Positions 57,508 to 64,000 of a stretch of DNA of 64,000 nt are shown one piece after another. Under the pieces are notes generated by a model. That model saw only the letters and a list, made by a program, of their open reading frames with translations. It did not search any database and was not told the origin of the DNA. A program made the position numbers and the translations under genes. Every line of letters begins with the position of its first letter. The first letter of the stretch is position 1. The DNA is from JAJXXT01 sp963764465 (GTDB lineage: Bacteria; Pseudomonadota; Alphaproteobacteria; Acetobacterales; Acetobacteraceae): the NCBI GenBank assembly GCA_963764465.1, contig CAVXSO010000002.1:744001-808000 (forward strand), read 5' to 3'.

Positions 57508-58829
57508 GCCGCCAACCCTCGTTCCATTGCCACCCCCGTCGCCGTCCGCGCCACAGCACCCGCTGCCTCCGGCACCGCAAGCTGCCACGCCAGCGCGCGC
57601 TCGTTCGCCGCCACCAGGTCAGCCAGCGTCACGCCGCTGCGCCAGTCCTCGCCCAGCGTCACCCGCCGCTGCATGCGCCGCGCATCCGCCGCCGCCTCCA
57701 GCGCGATCGCGGACCAAGCCGCCGCCTCGTCCGGGATCACCGGCAGCATCCCGGCCAGCACCTGCCAGTCGATGTCCGTGCGCGGCGCCTCCTGCGGCGC
57801 GGCCAGGCATTCCCACCCGTCGAGCAGCCAGTCGGCCCGGGCCAGCGCGTCGGCCACGGCGGTCGCGTCGTTCGCCCAGGCGCCGAGCAGCGCCACCACG
57901 TCCTCCGTCCTTGCCCGCGCCGTGCCCAGCGCCGCCTCCGCCGCGCGCGCGGTGATGGCGGCCACGGTCGCCACCAGCCGCGCGGAGGCATTGCCCCGCG
58001 CCGCCGCCGCCCCGGCCTCGCGCGCCAGCAGCGCCACGGCCTCGTGCAGCCGCGCCAGCCGCGCCGCCGCCCGCCGCTCGCCCAGGCCGATGCCGCCGAA
58101 CAGCGCCGCCAGTTGCTCCACCGCCGCCCCGATCGCCTCGCCGCCGCGCTCGGAGGCGACAAGCTCCTCGCCGATCCGCGCCAGCACGCGCCGCGCCCGC
58201 CGCTCCAGCGCCTCCAGCCGCGTCCGCGGCCCCGCCGCCTCGGCCTCCGGCGCGCCGGGCTCCTGCCCGTACCGCGCCTCGCCCTGGCGGATCAGTGCCA
58301 GCAGCAGCTCGACATGGGCGAACAGCCGTTCCTGCTGCTCCGCGACACCGGCCTGCGCCGCCGCCTCGCTCGCCGCCCCGCCCGCGAGCCCGCCGCAGGC
58401 GGCCGCGCGCACCGCGCCGCGGATCGCCGCCGGCGTGATCGCCGGCAACGCCGCCACCGCCTCGATCAGGCCACGGTCGAACAGCGTGGGCGTGCACAGC
58501 GCCGAAATCTGCGACCAGCCCACCACATAGACCCCCTCCTTGCCCGAGGGGTTGGGCACCAGCAGCTCCAGCCGCGGCGCGCGCCTGGCCGGCGCTCCCC
58601 CGGGCGTTCCGGCGGGCGCTCCCCCGGGCACTCCCCCCGGCGCTCCGCCACCATGGGCTTCGCCGGTCCGCCCGCGCAGCGCCCGCGGCCGCGCCCTCGC
58701 CCCCGCCAGCGCCGGCGTGGTGAACGGCACGCTCACCCCCCGCTCGGCGAAGGTGCTCGGCGCGGCGAGTTCGAGCGCGGGCCTGCCGGAGTCCGTCCGC
58801 CCGGCGGCGATTCCTCGTGGCGTCTGCAT
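57504..58829 (-). CDS. Ala-rich protein of unknown function (pair member A)
   Basis: A 441-residue protein. A Gly/Pro repeat (GGAPGGVPGGAPAGTPGGAP) near residue 60 precedes a conserved-looking stretch with LELLVPNPSGKEGVYVVGWS and QISALCTPTLFDRGLIEAVA. The rest is helical and Ala-rich, with DWQVLAGMLPVIPDEAAAWS near the C-terminus. Nearly the same length as its partner. Unknown function. ATG 58829 has no strong ribosome site. Confidence 0.6.
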   Translation of the reverse strand: MQTPRGIAAGRTDSGRPALELAAPSTFAERGVSVPFTTPALAGARARPRALRGRTGEAHGGGAPGGVPGGAPAGTPGGAPARRAPRLELLVPNPSGKEGVYVVGWSQISALCTPTLFDRGLIEAVAALPAITPAAIRGAVRAAACGGLAGGAASEAAAQAGVAEQQERLFAHVELLLALIRQGEARYGQEPGAPEAEAAGPRTRLEALERRARRVLARIGEELVASERGGEAIGAAVEQLAALFGGIGLGERRAAARLARLHEAVALLAREAGAAAARGNASARLVATVAAITARAAEAALGTARARTEDVVALLGAWANDATAVADALARADWLLDGWECLAAPQEAPRTDIDWQVLAGMLPVIPDEAAAWSAIALEAAADARRMQRRVTLGEDWRSGVTLADLVAANERALAWQLAVPEAAGAVARTATGVAMERGLAA

Positions 58830-58972
58830 GGCGCCAGGGTGATGGCCACGCGTTACCGAAGCCCTACCCTCGGAAAACAGCGCCGATGCGCCGGTGATTT
58901 GACAGGCGCGATGCGATACGGTTCGCTGGTCGCAACGATTGGCGCACAAGGCGCCCAATGGGGGAGTGCAAC

Positions 58973-60451
58973 ATGTCTGGAACTGCCGCATCCCAGCTCC
59001 GCCTGGCGCGGACGGTGGGGCTTTTCGCCGTGATGGCCTCCGCCGTCGCCGGCGAGTACGGGGCCGGAATCAATTTCGTGGCCGTGCAGAGCCTCAGCGT
59101 CTATCCCGGCGTGCAGTACCTGGTGCCGGTGGCCATGGCCGTGACCGGCCTGGTGCTGGTCACCAAGGTGTTCATGTTCGCCCGCTTCTCGCGCGTCATG
59201 CCGCGCGCCGGCTCGGCCTATGTCTGGATCGTGCGCAGTGTCGATCCGCTGGCCGGCTTCATCGCCGGCTTCCTGTGGTGGATCTCGCTCACCGCGGCGA
59301 TGGGCTTCATCGCCTTCGCCTTCTCCACCTTCCTCGGCAACGCCGTCACCGGCCTCGGCCTCGATGGCGCCGTCCTCACCACCCATGTCGGCCGCACCGT
59401 CATCGGGCTCGCCGCCATCTGGGGCATCTACACGCTGCACGCGGCCGGCGTGAAACACTACGGCACCTTCGTCTCGGTGCTGCTGTGGCTCATCGTCGGC
59501 ACCGCGCTCACCATCACGGTGATCGGCTTCTCCACCACGCCGGAGCATTTCATCACCCTCGTCTCGGCGCAGACGAAGCAGGCCATCGCGGCACCCGCCG
59601 CCGGCCCCGGCCCCAGCCTCGGCGCCTTCGTCTCGGTCTGCGCGCTGTTCATCTTCGCCTATGGCGGCGTCAGCGCCGCGCCCTCGCTCGGCGGCGAGAC
59701 GCGGGACGCGGAGCGGACGGTGCCCTCCGGCCTGGTGCTCGGCTGGCTGGTCGCCCTCGTGCTCTACACGCTGGTCGCCGCCGCCCTGCTGCACGCGGCG
59801 CCGTGGTGGGCGATCGTCGCCCTCGTCAAGTCGAAGCACGCGGGGCTGGTGACGGCGCCGGGCCTCGTCTCCGTCGTCGCACCGCACTGGGTGGGCGTGC
59901 TGCTCAACCTCGTCGTCGCGGTGATCGTCGGCAAGACGCTGGGGCCGCAGCTGCTCACCGGCTCGCGCCTGCTCTTCGCCTTCGGCCAGGACCGCCTGCT
60001 GCCGGAAAGCCTCGCCGGCACCTCCCACACCCAGGTCCCGGCCGCGGCGCTGCGCACCACGGCGATCCTCGCCTCGCTGTTCCTGCTGCAATCCGTGTTC
60101 GTCGGCTGGTCGCTCGGCGTCGTCATCCGCTCGCTCTCGGTCCTCATCGTCTGGGGCCTGGTCGGCGTCGGCGCGCTGATGCTGCGCGCGGGCAAGCGCG
60201 GCGCGGGGCAGGGCTGGGCCGCCGCCATCGCGTCCGATCCCTGGATGCCCATCGCCGGCATCGCCTCGATCGTCATCTGCGTGGTGCTGTTCCTGTCGAT
60301 CGCGATCTCGCCCAACACGCCGCTGTTCTTCCAGCCGCTGTTCCAGACCGTGGTCGCGACGGTGGTGGCGATCGGCCTCTACCTGCACGCCCGCAGCAGC
60401 ATCGGGCGGGACGCGCTGGTGGCCGCCCTCGCCACGCCGCCCGCGGAGTAG
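58973..60451 (+). CDS. APC-superfamily amino-acid permease
   Basis: A 492-residue transporter with 12 predicted membrane segments. TVGLFAVMASAVAGEYGAGI is the conserved unwound first helix; YVWIVRSVDPLAGFIAGFLW and FAYGGVSAAPSLGGETRDAE are typical of APC permeases. A strong GGGGGAG site precedes ATG 58973. The next gene, a class-IV aminotransferase homologue, starts four bases after its stop, suggesting co-transcription and a shared amino-acid substrate. Confidence 0.85.
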   Translation: MSGTAASQLRLARTVGLFAVMASAVAGEYGAGINFVAVQSLSVYPGVQYLVPVAMAVTGLVLVTKVFMFARFSRVMPRAGSAYVWIVRSVDPLAGFIAGFLWWISLTAAMGFIAFAFSTFLGNAVTGLGLDGAVLTTHVGRTVIGLAAIWGIYTLHAAGVKHYGTFVSVLLWLIVGTALTITVIGFSTTPEHFITLVSAQTKQAIAAPAAGPGPSLGAFVSVCALFIFAYGGVSAAPSLGGETRDAERTVPSGLVLGWLVALVLYTLVAAALLHAAPWWAIVALVKSKHAGLVTAPGLVSVVAPHWVGVLLNLVVAVIVGKTLGPQLLTGSRLLFAFGQDRLLPESLAGTSHTQVPAAALRTTAILASLFLLQSVFVGWSLGVVIRSLSVLIVWGLVGVGALMLRAGKRGAGQGWAAAIASDPWMPIAGIASIVICVVLFLSIAISPNTPLFFQPLFQTVVATVVAIGLYLHARSSIGRDALVAALATPPAE

Positions 60452-60455
60452 GGGA

Positions 60456-61352
60456 GTGGCCGGCAGCCAGGCGCTCGCACCCGATCCGCGCAACGACAGC
60501 ATCCTGATCTCCGTCAACGGGCGGCTGGTGCCGCGCGCGCAGGCCGTCGTCTCCGTCTTCGACTCCGCCTTCATCGCCGGCGACGGCGTGTGGGAGGGCC
60601 TGCGCCTGCACAAGGGCAGGCTGCTCTTCCTCGACGAGCACATGGCGCGGCTGGAGCGCGCGGCCCGCGCCATCGGCCTCGACATCGGCCTCGACCTGCC
60701 GAACCTCTCCGGGCGCATCAAGTCGCTGCTCGACGCCAACCGCATGACCGATGGCGTGCACCTGCGCCTCATGGTCAGCCGCGGCGAGAAATCCTCGCCC
60801 AGCCAGGACCCGGCGATGACGATCGGCCCGCCCACCATCGTCATCATCGCGGAATACAAGATCCCGCAGGCCGCGCTCGCGACGAAGGGCCTCACGCTCG
60901 CCACCGTCTCCACCCGCGTGACGGACCCGGACCAGTTCGACATGCGCCTCAACTCGCACTCGCGCCTGCCGCTGATCCTGGCGCTGCAGGAGGCGCGGCG
61001 CGCCGGCGCGGACGAGGCGATGATGCTCGACAAGCGCGGCTTCATCGCCAGCTGCAACGCGACCAATTTCTTCCACGTCGCGGGCGGCGAGGTGCGCACC
61101 TCGCGCCCCACGCGCTGCTTCGCCGGCATCACCCGCGCCAAGGTCATCGGCCTGTGCGCGGCGGAGGCGATCCCCCTCGCGGCCGGCGACTTCTCGCTCT
61201 ACGACCTCGCCGACGCGGAGGAGGCGTTCGTCACCGGCACGTTCGGCGGCGTCACGCCCGTCGCCGCCATCGACGGGCGCAGGCTCACCGTCCCCGGCCC
61301 CATCACCCAGCGCCTGCGCGCCGCCTATGCCCGCCTGATCAGTTCGGTCTGA
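60456..61352 (+). CDS. Class-IV aminotransferase homologue lacking the PLP lysine
   Basis: A 298-residue protein of the D-amino-acid/branched-chain aminotransferase fold. FDSAFIAGDGVWEGLRLHKG, ADEAMMLDKRGFIASCNATN, FFHVAGGEVRTSRPTRCFAG and EEAFVTGTFGGVTPVAAIDG all match. The segment that carries the Schiff-base lysine in this subgroup (NSHSK) reads NSHSR here, so normal transaminase activity is unlikely unless another Lys serves. GTG start at 60456 with a GGGGAG site. In an operon with the APC permease. Confidence 0.78.
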   Translation: MAGSQALAPDPRNDSILISVNGRLVPRAQAVVSVFDSAFIAGDGVWEGLRLHKGRLLFLDEHMARLERAARAIGLDIGLDLPNLSGRIKSLLDANRMTDGVHLRLMVSRGEKSSPSQDPAMTIGPPTIVIIAEYKIPQAALATKGLTLATVSTRVTDPDQFDMRLNSHSRLPLILALQEARRAGADEAMMLDKRGFIASCNATNFFHVAGGEVRTSRPTRCFAGITRAKVIGLCAAEAIPLAAGDFSLYDLADAEEAFVTGTFGGVTPVAAIDGRRLTVPGPITQRLRAAYARLISSV

Positions 61353-61389
61353 AAACGATCACCGCCGCGCGGGGCATGGCGCCCGCGCC

Positions 61390-62175
61390 TCACCGCCCCT
61401 TCCACACGGGCTTCCGCTTTTCCAGGAACGCGCGCACCGCGTCGTGGAAATCCTCCGTCTCGACGAAGCCGTTCACGGCCCGGTGCTCCGCCTCGCTGAT
61501 CGGCAGCGTGCCCCGCAGCTTGCGGATCGCCGCCTTGTGGAACCGCGCCGAGAGCGGCGAGCCGGAGGCGACGCGCCGCGCCAGCGCCATCGCCTCGCGC
61601 TCCACCTCGCCATCCGCCACCACGCGCGACAGCAGCCCCTTCTCGTAGGCCTCGCGCCCGGACAGGATCCGCCCCTCGATGAAGATCTCCGCCGCGACGC
61701 CGGTGCCCGCCAGCTCGATCACCGGGTCCATCTCCGCGTACGGGTACCAGATGCCGAGGTTGCGCGCGGTGATGCCGAGCTTCATCCCCTCGGCCCCGAC
61801 ACGAAAGTCGCACATCGTGGCAATCCCCGCGCCGCCGCCGATGCACGCGCCCATGATCATCGCCACCACGGGATGGCGGCACATCCGGATCGACTGCATC
61901 GAGGTGTGCAGCACCTCCGCGTAACGATCCTCCAGCGCCCGGCTGCCGCGCTCGCGCGCGAACGCGCCGATGTCGGCCCCGGCGCAGAACGCCTCGCTCC
62001 CCGCGCCGCGCAGCACCACGCAGCGCAGCCCGTCATCGGCGTCGAGCGCCTCCATGATGCTCTGCAACCGCTCCCACATCGCGAGGTCGAAGGCGTTGCG
62101 CACCTCCGGGCGGTTGAAGGTGACGACGGCGATGTCGCCCTCGCGGGCAACCGGCATGCGCGGGTCCTGTTCCAT
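61390..62175 (-). CDS. Enoyl-CoA hydratase/isomerase family protein
   Basis: A 261-residue crotonase-fold protein. NRPEVRNAFDLAMWERL, the oxyanion-hole stretch SEAFCAGADIGAFARER and CIGGGAGIATMCDFRVGAEG are typical; the usual first catalytic Glu region is replaced by LGITARNLGIWYPYAEMDP, so the exact reaction is unclear. The end (DFHDAVRAFLEKRKPVWKGR) is the standard C-terminus. Convergent with the aminotransferase homologue. Confidence 0.85.
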   Translation of the reverse strand: MEQDPRMPVAREGDIAVVTFNRPEVRNAFDLAMWERLQSIMEALDADDGLRCVVLRGAGSEAFCAGADIGAFARERGSRALEDRYAEVLHTSMQSIRMCRHPVVAMIMGACIGGGAGIATMCDFRVGAEGMKLGITARNLGIWYPYAEMDPVIELAGTGVAAEIFIEGRILSGREAYEKGLLSRVVADGEVEREAMALARRVASGSPLSARFHKAAIRKLRGTLPISEAEHRAVNGFVETEDFHDAVRAFLEKRKPVWKGR

Positions 62176-62188
62176 GTCCGGGAATCTC

Positions 62189-62848
62189 TCACGCGGCCGG
62201 CATGTCGTCCATGGCCGGCCGTCCCGTCACGTGGCGCCAGTGGTGCCACAGCAGGCGTGCCGCCAGCGCCCGGTGCGGCCGCCAGGCGGCGGCCATCTCC
62301 CGCAGCGCCGGCTCGCGCGGCCGCGCCTCCAGCCGCTTGAGGTCGGCGGCGGCCGCGGCCAGCGCCAGGTCCCCCGCGGGAAACACATCCGTCCGCTCAT
62401 GCGCGAACAGCAGGTACACCTCCGCCGTCCACCGCCCGATCCCCGGCAGCGCCACCAGTGCGGCGATGGCCGCCTCGTCCTCCATCGCCTCCAGCGCCTC
62501 GGCGGAAAGCGCCCGCTCGGCGAACGCCACGGCCAGCGCCCGGCTCGCCGCGATCTTGCCGCGCGACAGCCCCGCCTCGCCCAGCACCTGGTCGGGCAGG
62601 CGCGCGAACGCCGCCGGCGCGTGGCTGGCCGCGATCGGCGCCAGCCGCCGCCAGATCGCGCCTGCCGCCTGGTTGCTGATCTGCTGCCCCACGATCGCCT
62701 GCAGCAGCCCCGCGAAGCCGCGCGGGCGGGTGCGCCAGGGCAGGGGCCCCGCACTCGCCAGCACGCGCCGGAAATCCGCGTCCAGCGCCAGCAGCCGGCG
62801 CATCCCCGCCGGCGCGCGCGCGCCTCTCTTTCCGTCCGTGTCACTCAT
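62189..62848 (-). CDS. AlkA-type DNA-3-methyladenine glycosylase
   Basis: A 219-residue base-excision repair enzyme. The helix-hairpin-helix is LPGIGRWTAEVYLLFAHER and the catalytic Asp follows in VFPAGDLALAAAA. FAGLLQAIVGQQISNQAAGA is the conserved start of the HhH-GPD domain. ATG 62848 is preferred over 62875 for its position and lack of a better site. Followed by the convergent-strand enoyl-CoA hydratase gene 14 bases away. Confidence 0.85.
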   Translation of the reverse strand: MSDTDGKRGARAPAGMRRLLALDADFRRVLASAGPLPWRTRPRGFAGLLQAIVGQQISNQAAGAIWRRLAPIAASHAPAAFARLPDQVLGEAGLSRGKIAASRALAVAFAERALSAEALEAMEDEAAIAALVALPGIGRWTAEVYLLFAHERTDVFPAGDLALAAAAADLKRLEARPREPALREMAAAWRPHRALAARLLWHHWRHVTGRPAMDDMPAA

Positions 62849-62904
62849 GCAAAGAAGTGCAACACACGCTGCCACGCCCCGCGAGAGCCTCTATTGTAAC
62901 AGCC

Positions 62905-63639
62905 ATGGAGACGCCCGCCGCCGGTGCCATGCCGCACCTCCTCGTCGTGGACGACGACCGCGAGATTCGCGAACTGCTCACGCGCTTTCTCGAGCGTCAG
63001 CGCTTCCGCATCACCGCCGTGCGCGACGGGCGGGAGCTGCGCCGCGTCTGGCCGCTCGGCCATTACCAGCTCGTCGTGCTCGACCTGATGCTGCCCGGCG
63101 AATCCGGCACCGACCTCGCCCGCTGGCTGCGCGGCCAGTCGGACGTGCCGATCGTGATGCTCACCGCCCTTGGCGACGAGACGGACCGCATCGTCGGCCT
63201 CGAACTGGGCGCGGACGACTACGTCGCCAAGCCCTTCAACCCGCGGGAGCTGCTCGCGCGCATCCGCGCCGTGCTGCGCCGCGCCGGCGACGGGGTGGAG
63301 AAACACGCCGAACCAGCGGCCCGCGCCTATGTCTTCGCCGGCTGGACGCTGGAACCCGCGCGCCGCCGCCTGCTCAACCCGGAGAGCGTGGAGGTGGCGC
63401 TCACCGGCGGCGAGTACGACCTGCTGCTCGCCCTGGTCTCGCGCCCGAACCGGGTGCTGACGCGCGACATGCTGCTCGACCTCCTGCGCGGCCGCCAGTC
63501 CGGCCCCTACGACCGCGCCATCGACGTCGCGGTCAGCCGGCTGCGGCGCAAGCTCGAGGATGACGGCCGCCACGCGCAGCTGATCAAGACCGTGCGCGGC
63601 GGTGGCTACGTCCTCGCCTCCGAGGTCGACCGGCATTAG
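62905..63639 (+). CDS. OmpR-family response regulator
   Basis: A 244-residue regulator with an intact receiver: acidic pair in LLVVDDDREIRELLTRF, phospho-Asp in LVVLDLMLPGESGTDLARWL, Thr in VMLTALGDETD and Lys in VAKPFNPREL. The winged-helix domain follows (VALTGGEYDLLLALVSRPNR, AIDVAVSRLRRKLEDDGRHA). It contrasts with the degenerate paralogue at 24,736. Overlaps the start of a histidine kinase gene by 38 bases. Confidence 0.92.
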   Translation: METPAAGAMPHLLVVDDDREIRELLTRFLERQRFRITAVRDGRELRRVWPLGHYQLVVLDLMLPGESGTDLARWLRGQSDVPIVMLTALGDETDRIVGLELGADDYVAKPFNPRELLARIRAVLRRAGDGVEKHAEPAARAYVFAGWTLEPARRRLLNPESVEVALTGGEYDLLLALVSRPNRVLTRDMLLDLLRGRQSGPYDRAIDVAVSRLRRKLEDDGRHAQLIKTVRGGGYVLASEVDRH

Positions 63640-64000
63640 CGAGCCGCCCCGCCCGCGCGCCGCGCCGCGGCGCTTTTCCCCCTGGCCCGCGACGCTCGCC
63701 GGGCGCACGGCGCTGGTGCTGCTCGTCTCGCTCGCCATCGTGCAGATCGCGGGACTGACCATCCACGCGCTCGACCGTATCGGCCTGCAGGTGCAGGCAG
63801 ACCAACGCGCGGCGCTGGTGCGCGCCCTGGTGCTCTATCGCAACGTCGTGCTCTCCGCGCCCGACCAGCGCCAGCGCCTGGTCGCCGATTACGGCCAGCA
63901 GGGCGGCATGCGCTCGCACCTCCTGCAGGACCTGCCCAACCGCGACATGCCGCCGCTGCCGCAGCCGACGCAGCGGCTGCTGCGCGCGGACGTGCAGCTC
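63602..64000 (+). CDS. Sensor histidine kinase, N-terminal part
   Basis: First 133 codons of a membrane sensor, running off the right edge. From a GTG at 63602 it has a basic Pro-rich start, a membrane helix (TALVLLVSLAIVQIAGLTIH) and the start of a periplasmic domain (VQADQRAALVRALVLYRNVV, PDQRQRLVADYGQQGGMRSH). Frame and overlap with the response regulator identify it as the cognate kinase; catalytic domains lie beyond the window. Confidence 0.8.
   Translation, partial: MATSSPPRSTGISEPPRPRAAPRRFSPWPATLAGRTALVLLVSLAIVQIAGLTIHALDRIGLQVQADQRAALVRALVLYRNVVLSAPDQRQRLVADYGQQGGMRSHLLQDLPNRDMPPLPQPTQRLLRADVQL

Overview
The window is a high-GC (roughly 70 %) stretch of a single bacterial chromosome. 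Gene content (MotB/MotA pair, ArfB, HipA-type kinase, PEP-CTERM protein, TTGAC-N17 promoters, CTAGAGCAA palindromes) and codon use fit an alphaproteobacterium, most likely Acetobacteraceae. That placement is an inference from protein style; no rRNA or tRNA gene is present to confirm it.

Positions 1 to about 24,640 hold most of a compact prophage with a contractile tail. The left end lies outside the window and no integrase or lysis gene is visible. The leftward (minus) late operon runs from 18,330 to 1: small and large terminase, a 49-residue protein, portal, scaffold, major capsid, connectors, tail terminator-like protein, a 1,114-residue tail fibre/tailspike, sheath, tube, G/GT chaperones with a -1 frameshift site, a short tape measure, and gpU-, gpX-, gpD- and gpV-like baseplate proteins. 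Nearly every junction is an ATGA, GTGA or TGATG overlap. One small gene (14,743-15,003) points the opposite way. An early leftward operon (21,979-18,800) carries a Cro-like protein, two small DNA-binding candidates and a DUF1376 replication-type protein, and ends at a strong terminator. It faces a rightward HTH repressor gene (22,054). A PEP-CTERM gene and a rightward trio of small genes complete the control region. A 13-bp operator, TAGG-N5-CCTA, recurs at the early leftward promoter, the rightward promoter at 23,550 and two 58-bp duplicated late-promoter repeats, which suggests one repressor silences all three transcripts.

From 24,736 onward the DNA is chromosomal. It includes an atypical response regulator and a HAD phosphatase; an SGNH hydrolase / CoA-transferase / acyl-CoA dehydrogenase operon; UppP; an ion permease; an SDR-ArfB pair; a RidA protein; a class-III aminotransferase; a periplasmic protein with a GDCCVxC protein and two CTAGAGCAA palindromes; a damaged YihY / AI-2E / EthD block; a BoxR-type HTH-shikimate-kinase regulator; a possible small RNA; a LysE exporter; a HipA kinase fused to an AbiEi-like domain behind a 63-bp palindromic repeat array; LysR, TrxB and Lrp; a GT39 / threonine dehydratase / class-II aldolase cluster; two beta-carbonic anhydrases flanking motB-motA; two unrecognised Ala-rich proteins; an APC permease with a class-IV aminotransferase homologue lacking the PLP lysine; enoyl-CoA hydratase; an AlkA-type glycosylase; and the start of a two-component system running off the right edge.

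Four genes (tail sheath, acyl-CoA dehydrogenase, YihY, LysR) are broken by one- or two-base indels, and the EthD/AI-2E pair is fused at a deletion-like junction. Such defects in unrelated genes mean that either assembly errors or real decay must be separated with reads.
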